Shown one piece after another: positions 31,642 to 33,921 of a stretch of 33,921 nt of DNA (its first letter is position 1; each line of letters starts with the position of its first letter). The position numbers and the translations under genes are program-made. The stretch covers positions 1-33,921 of the forward strand of contig CAZMVD010000035.1 in assembly GCA_964569425.1 (NCBI GenBank), in the 5' to 3' direction. The notes under the pieces are model-generated. The model had not been told where the DNA came from, made no database searches, and was given only the letters and a program-made list of their open reading frames with translations. The DNA is from JACQXM01 sp964569425. GTDB taxonomy: Bacteria; Planctomycetota; Phycisphaerae; UBA1845.

Positions 31642-32505
31642 TTAGATTAGTCCTCCAGTTTTGACATCTGCGTCCGCGCCCAGCGCCGCGGGAAGCTGTA
31701 AGACAAACGCCGCCCCGCCCCCTTCCCTCCTGCCCGCCCGAATCGTCCCGCCGTGCGCCTCCACGATGCGGTGCACGATGGCCAGCCCCAGTCCGGTCCC
31801 GTTGTCCTTGGTCGTAAAGAACGGGTCGAATACGCGGTGCAGTGATTCGCGCGGGATGCCGGGTCCGTTGTCCTCGACGGCGATGCCGACAAACCCCTCG
31901 GCTTTCTGGCGAGGGGACCGACGAATCCAGACCTGCCCGCCGGATCCCGCTGCATCGAGCGCGTTGAAGACCAGGTTGACCAGGGCCCGTTCGATTTGCG
32001 CCGGGTCGCACCGCAGGCTCAGCGCATACAAATCGGCCTCCACTTCGAGACGGGCTTTCAACATGTCCGCCTTTCCATGGGATTGCTCAAGAACCGCATT
32101 CAGGATTCCCGCCAGCGAACAGGGGCGCAAATGGGGACGTGCGTTTCCTGCATAGGCGAGAACATCGCCGACGATCCGGTCCATCTTGCGGACGCCTTCG
32201 CCGATGCGGCGGGCAATATCGAACTGCATGGGGCGATCACCAAGGTCGCGTTCCAGGAGCGAGGCGTACAGTCCGATTCCACCGAGGGGATTGCGGATTT
32301 CGTGCGCCACGCCGGCGGCCATTTCCCCCAACGCCGCGAGCCGTTCGCGCCGCGCCAATTCGCGGTTCTTCTCGCTCAGCTCGTCGCGCAGTCGGGCCAC
32401 CTCGCGTTGCAGGAGTTCGTGCGACGCCTTCAGGCGCTCGGTCACGTCGTGGTACGCGCGAATAAGCGTGGCGAGATCCGGTTCGTGAATCGCGGTGGTG
32501 GTCAT
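31642..32505 (-). CDS. cytoplasmic sensor-less histidine kinase (FlgS/FleS type)
   Basis: The 287-residue protein has no membrane helix and no PAS or other recognisable sensor. An N-terminal coiled coil (about 12-55) leads into the HisKA domain with phosphoacceptor H68 (AAGVAHEIRNPLGGI). The HATPase domain has the N box RALVNLVFNALDAAG, G1 DNGPGIP, F box DPFFTTK and G2 GTGLGLAIVHRIVEAHGG. It presumably phosphorylates D52 of the next gene product. Kinases of this build in epsilonproteobacteria (FlgS) respond to a completed export apparatus; a similar trigger here is inferred. It shares a base with the FlgN-like stop (TGATG). Confidence 0.88.
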   Translation of the reverse strand: MTTTAIHEPDLATLIRAYHDVTERLKASHELLQREVARLRDELSEKNRELARRERLAALGEMAAGVAHEIRNPLGGIGLYASLLERDLGDRPMQFDIARRIGEGVRKMDRIVGDVLAYAGNARPHLRPCSLAGILNAVLEQSHGKADMLKARLEVEADLYALSLRCDPAQIERALVNLVFNALDAAGSGGQVWIRRSPRQKAEGFVGIAVEDNGPGIPRESLHRVFDPFFTTKDNGTGLGLAIVHRIVEAHGGTIRAGRREGGGAAFVLQLPAALGADADVKTGGLI

Positions 32506-32981
32506 CAGGACTCCTCATCCAGATGGGACGAGTCGCTCGTCGCGGTTTGCGGCATGTAGGCGGTACGTACGGGCGTGCCGGCATGCATGGTGCGCAGGGC
32601 GCGCGAGGTCATTTCGCGCCGCGCCGACAGCACGCGGGCGTCCCGTTCGTCGCTATCGATCACCCGCCGCAAGCGGTTCGCGATTTCCTCGACCAGGCGA
32701 TCGGCTTCCTGTCGTTGCGCGACATCCAGCCGCCGACGATAGGCCGACCAGTCGCGCCGAATGGGGGCGAGCTGGCGGCCGACATCACTGAGCGTTTTTG
32801 AAAGGCGCTGCCGGTCCGCCAGGAGAACCAGCAGCGGGGTGGTGTCCTCGCGGGTGACCAGGGTCCGCTGCCGCTCGGCGATCGATTCCAGCCGGGCGTA
32901 GAGGGCGGCCTGATCGCGCAGCAGCGCCAGCACGTCGTCAGGTGCGTTGCCCGCGGGGTGCCCGCCATTGCATGTGGTCAT
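32505..32981 (-). CDS. FlgN-like flagellar export chaperone
   Basis: The protein (158 residues from the ATG at 32979-32981, or up to 163 from an ATG at 32994-32996) is an all-helical charged protein with long amphipathic stretches: LRDQAALYARLESIAERQRT, LVTREDTTPLLVLLADRQRL. A Ser/Thr/Asp-rich tail follows. The pattern resembles the FlgN family, chaperones for hook-junction proteins FlgK/FlgL. The chosen start has GAGG 9 nt upstream. Similarity is diffuse, so the call relies on helical pattern, size and flagellar context; FliT-like or kinase-partner proteins are alternatives. Next to the kinase, it could also report cargo state to it. Confidence 0.6.
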   Translation of the reverse strand: MTTCNGGHPAGNAPDDVLALLRDQAALYARLESIAERQRTLVTREDTTPLLVLLADRQRLSKTLSDVGRQLAPIRRDWSAYRRRLDVAQRQEADRLVEEIANRLRRVIDSDERDARVLSARREMTSRALRTMHAGTPVRTAYMPQTATSDSSHLDEES

Positions 32982-33005
32982 GGTTGCCATCCTCATCGCC
33001 GCCGA

Positions 33006-33921
33006 TCAGAAATGTCCGGATTCACCGAGCCACACGAGGTAGCGTTTCCAGTCGGCGCGTTTCTCCGGGGAGAGCGACTGATCGAAGGCCGCGGCAGGAA
33101 TCACGTCCGCAAGGATTTTCGCGCGGGACAGCGCCGCCTGTGCCTCACCCGGCTCGCCGAGGAACACGTGGCAGTGAATGATCTGCACGTACGCAGAAAG
33201 TGCCAATAATGTGTCACTATAAGCGCCGGCGGCCTCTTCGTATAACTTCAGCGCCGCGCGATGCTCCCCCCGTTCGAAGTGGCAGTCCGCCCGGTACAGA
33301 TACGACAGGCGCAGGTACAGTTGTTCGCGCGGCCCGAGCGTTTGAACTCCTTCGCGTTCGTATTCCTCGATCAGGGAATGGTACAGCTCGCGCGCGCGGC
33401 GCAACCGAACGTCGGACTCACCGGCCGCACGCTCCAGGTCGCCCAGACTGGACGAGTTTGCCGCCTCCCTGCGTAACGCCAGTCCGCTCAGACGGTAGGA
33501 ATCGGCCAACAGAAACTGTGCACGGCGCACCCGCGGATCGCGCGGGTAACGCTGCCCGATTTCCTCGAGCACCGCGATCGCCCGCGCGTAGTCGTTTCGC
33601 CGGTTCAGCGTTTCCCCCAGGAGGAACAGCGCATCCGCAAACTCGGGCGCTTCCGGCGTGAACAGATCGGACTCTTCAAGTACGATGCGCAGCGTTTTTT
33701 CCGCCAGTTCTTCCTGCCCGGGGCCCTGCGCCAGATAGCACTCGGCCAGGGGAATGAGCGTCCGCGCGCCGTCCAGGGTCAGGGGAAAGCGCCGATAGCA
33801 CGATTGATAAGCCTCGATCGCCTCCGCCAGGCGACCGAGCGACTGATACAACTGCCCCACGCGCAGTAGGGCGCGCGGCACCAGCGAATCCGTCGGACGC
33901 TCGACCGCGTACTCAAGATAC
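33006..33921 (-). CDS. TPR-repeat protein (partial, N-terminus outside window)
   Basis: About 304 C-terminal residues are visible and the frame is open to the window edge. Repeated tetratricopeptide-type pairs can be read: ALLRVGQLYQSLGRLAEAIEAYQ, with ALFLLGETLNRRNDYARAIA, QFLLADSYRLSGLAL and LYRADCHFERGEHRAALKLY. These are 34-residue-spaced helical hairpins with the usual G/A/Y pattern. The C-terminus ends SPEKRADWKRYLVWLGESGHF, without a membrane helix. It is 24 bp before the FlgN-like gene in the same direction, so it is possibly cotranscribed with the kinase/regulator genes. The function is not known; a protein-interaction scaffold is likely. Confidence 0.8.
   Translation of the reverse strand, partial: YLEYAVERPTDSLVPRALLRVGQLYQSLGRLAEAIEAYQSCYRRFPLTLDGARTLIPLAECYLAQGPGQEELAEKTLRIVLEESDLFTPEAPEFADALFLLGETLNRRNDYARAIAVLEEIGQRYPRDPRVRRAQFLLADSYRLSGLALRREAANSSSLGDLERAAGESDVRLRRARELYHSLIEEYEREGVQTLGPREQLYLRLSYLYRADCHFERGEHRAALKLYEEAAGAYSDTLLALSAYVQIIHCHVFLGEPGEAQAALSRAKILADVIPAAAFDQSLSPEKRADWKRYLVWLGESGHF

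Noticed and set aside
1..33921. CRISPR arrays, tRNA or rRNA genes, insertion sequences, phage attachment sites
   Set aside because: No regularly spaced repeats, cloverleaf-like sequences, transposase or integrase motifs, or terminal inverted repeats were seen on either strand.

Overview
The window is GC-rich and carries almost no non-coding DNA. Most of it is one large flagellar gene cluster of a didermic-looking bacterium. The gene content and style are consistent with a planctomycete: rpsP-trmD-rplS without rimM, a TPR protein plus FlgN upstream of a cytoplasmic kinase/sigma-54 regulator pair, and extended low-complexity Ala/Pro/Gly N-termini. That assignment is an inference; no rRNA or other phylogenetic marker settles it.

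Left flank (1-5.8 kb). A leftward ribosomal operon rpsP-trmD-rplS (rplS cut by the window edge) starts from a good sigma-70-like promoter at about 1411-1438. Divergent from it are two rightward genes of reverse transsulfuration, cystathionine beta-synthase with a CBS-domain pair and a cystathionine gamma-lyase family enzyme. After a strong stem-loop there follows an exported Ntn-hydrolase of the peptidase C45 / penicillin acyltransferase type. That gene ends convergently with the flagellar cluster at another stem-loop (5748-5779).

Flagellar cluster (5.8-30.0 kb). All genes are on the minus strand, so transcription runs from high to low coordinates: flgB, flgC, fliE, fliF, fliG, fliH, fliI, fliJ, a MotE/YlxF-like gene, fliK, flgD, flgE, flbD, motA, motB, fliL, fliN, fliO, fliP, fliQ, fliR, flhB, flhA, flhF, flhG, a small two-TM protein gene, fliA. 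These genes encode rod and hook parts, the MS ring, the C-ring (without fliM), the ATPase complex, the stator, the complete export gate, the placement GTPase/ATPase pair and sigma-28. The order is that of the Bacillus/Clostridium fla-che operon, with fliM and the chemotaxis genes missing.

Right flank (30.2-33.9 kb). Upstream, in the same direction and tightly coupled, lie a TPR protein (5' end outside the window), a FlgN-like chaperone, a sensor-less cytoplasmic histidine kinase and a sigma-54-dependent response regulator (FlgS/FlgR or FleS/FleR type). A sigma-54-like -24/-12 element lies between the regulator and flgB. This suggests, but does not prove, that the kinase/regulator pair switches on the rod-hook-export operon, whose last gene fliA would then turn on late genes elsewhere.

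I see no tRNA, rRNA, insertion sequence, prophage or CRISPR array. I found no clearly new multi-gene system. The points most worth following are the small membrane protein between flhG and fliA, the absent fliM, several intergenic stem-loops inside the operon, the candidate sigma-54 and sigma-28 promoters, and the exported Ntn-hydrolase.
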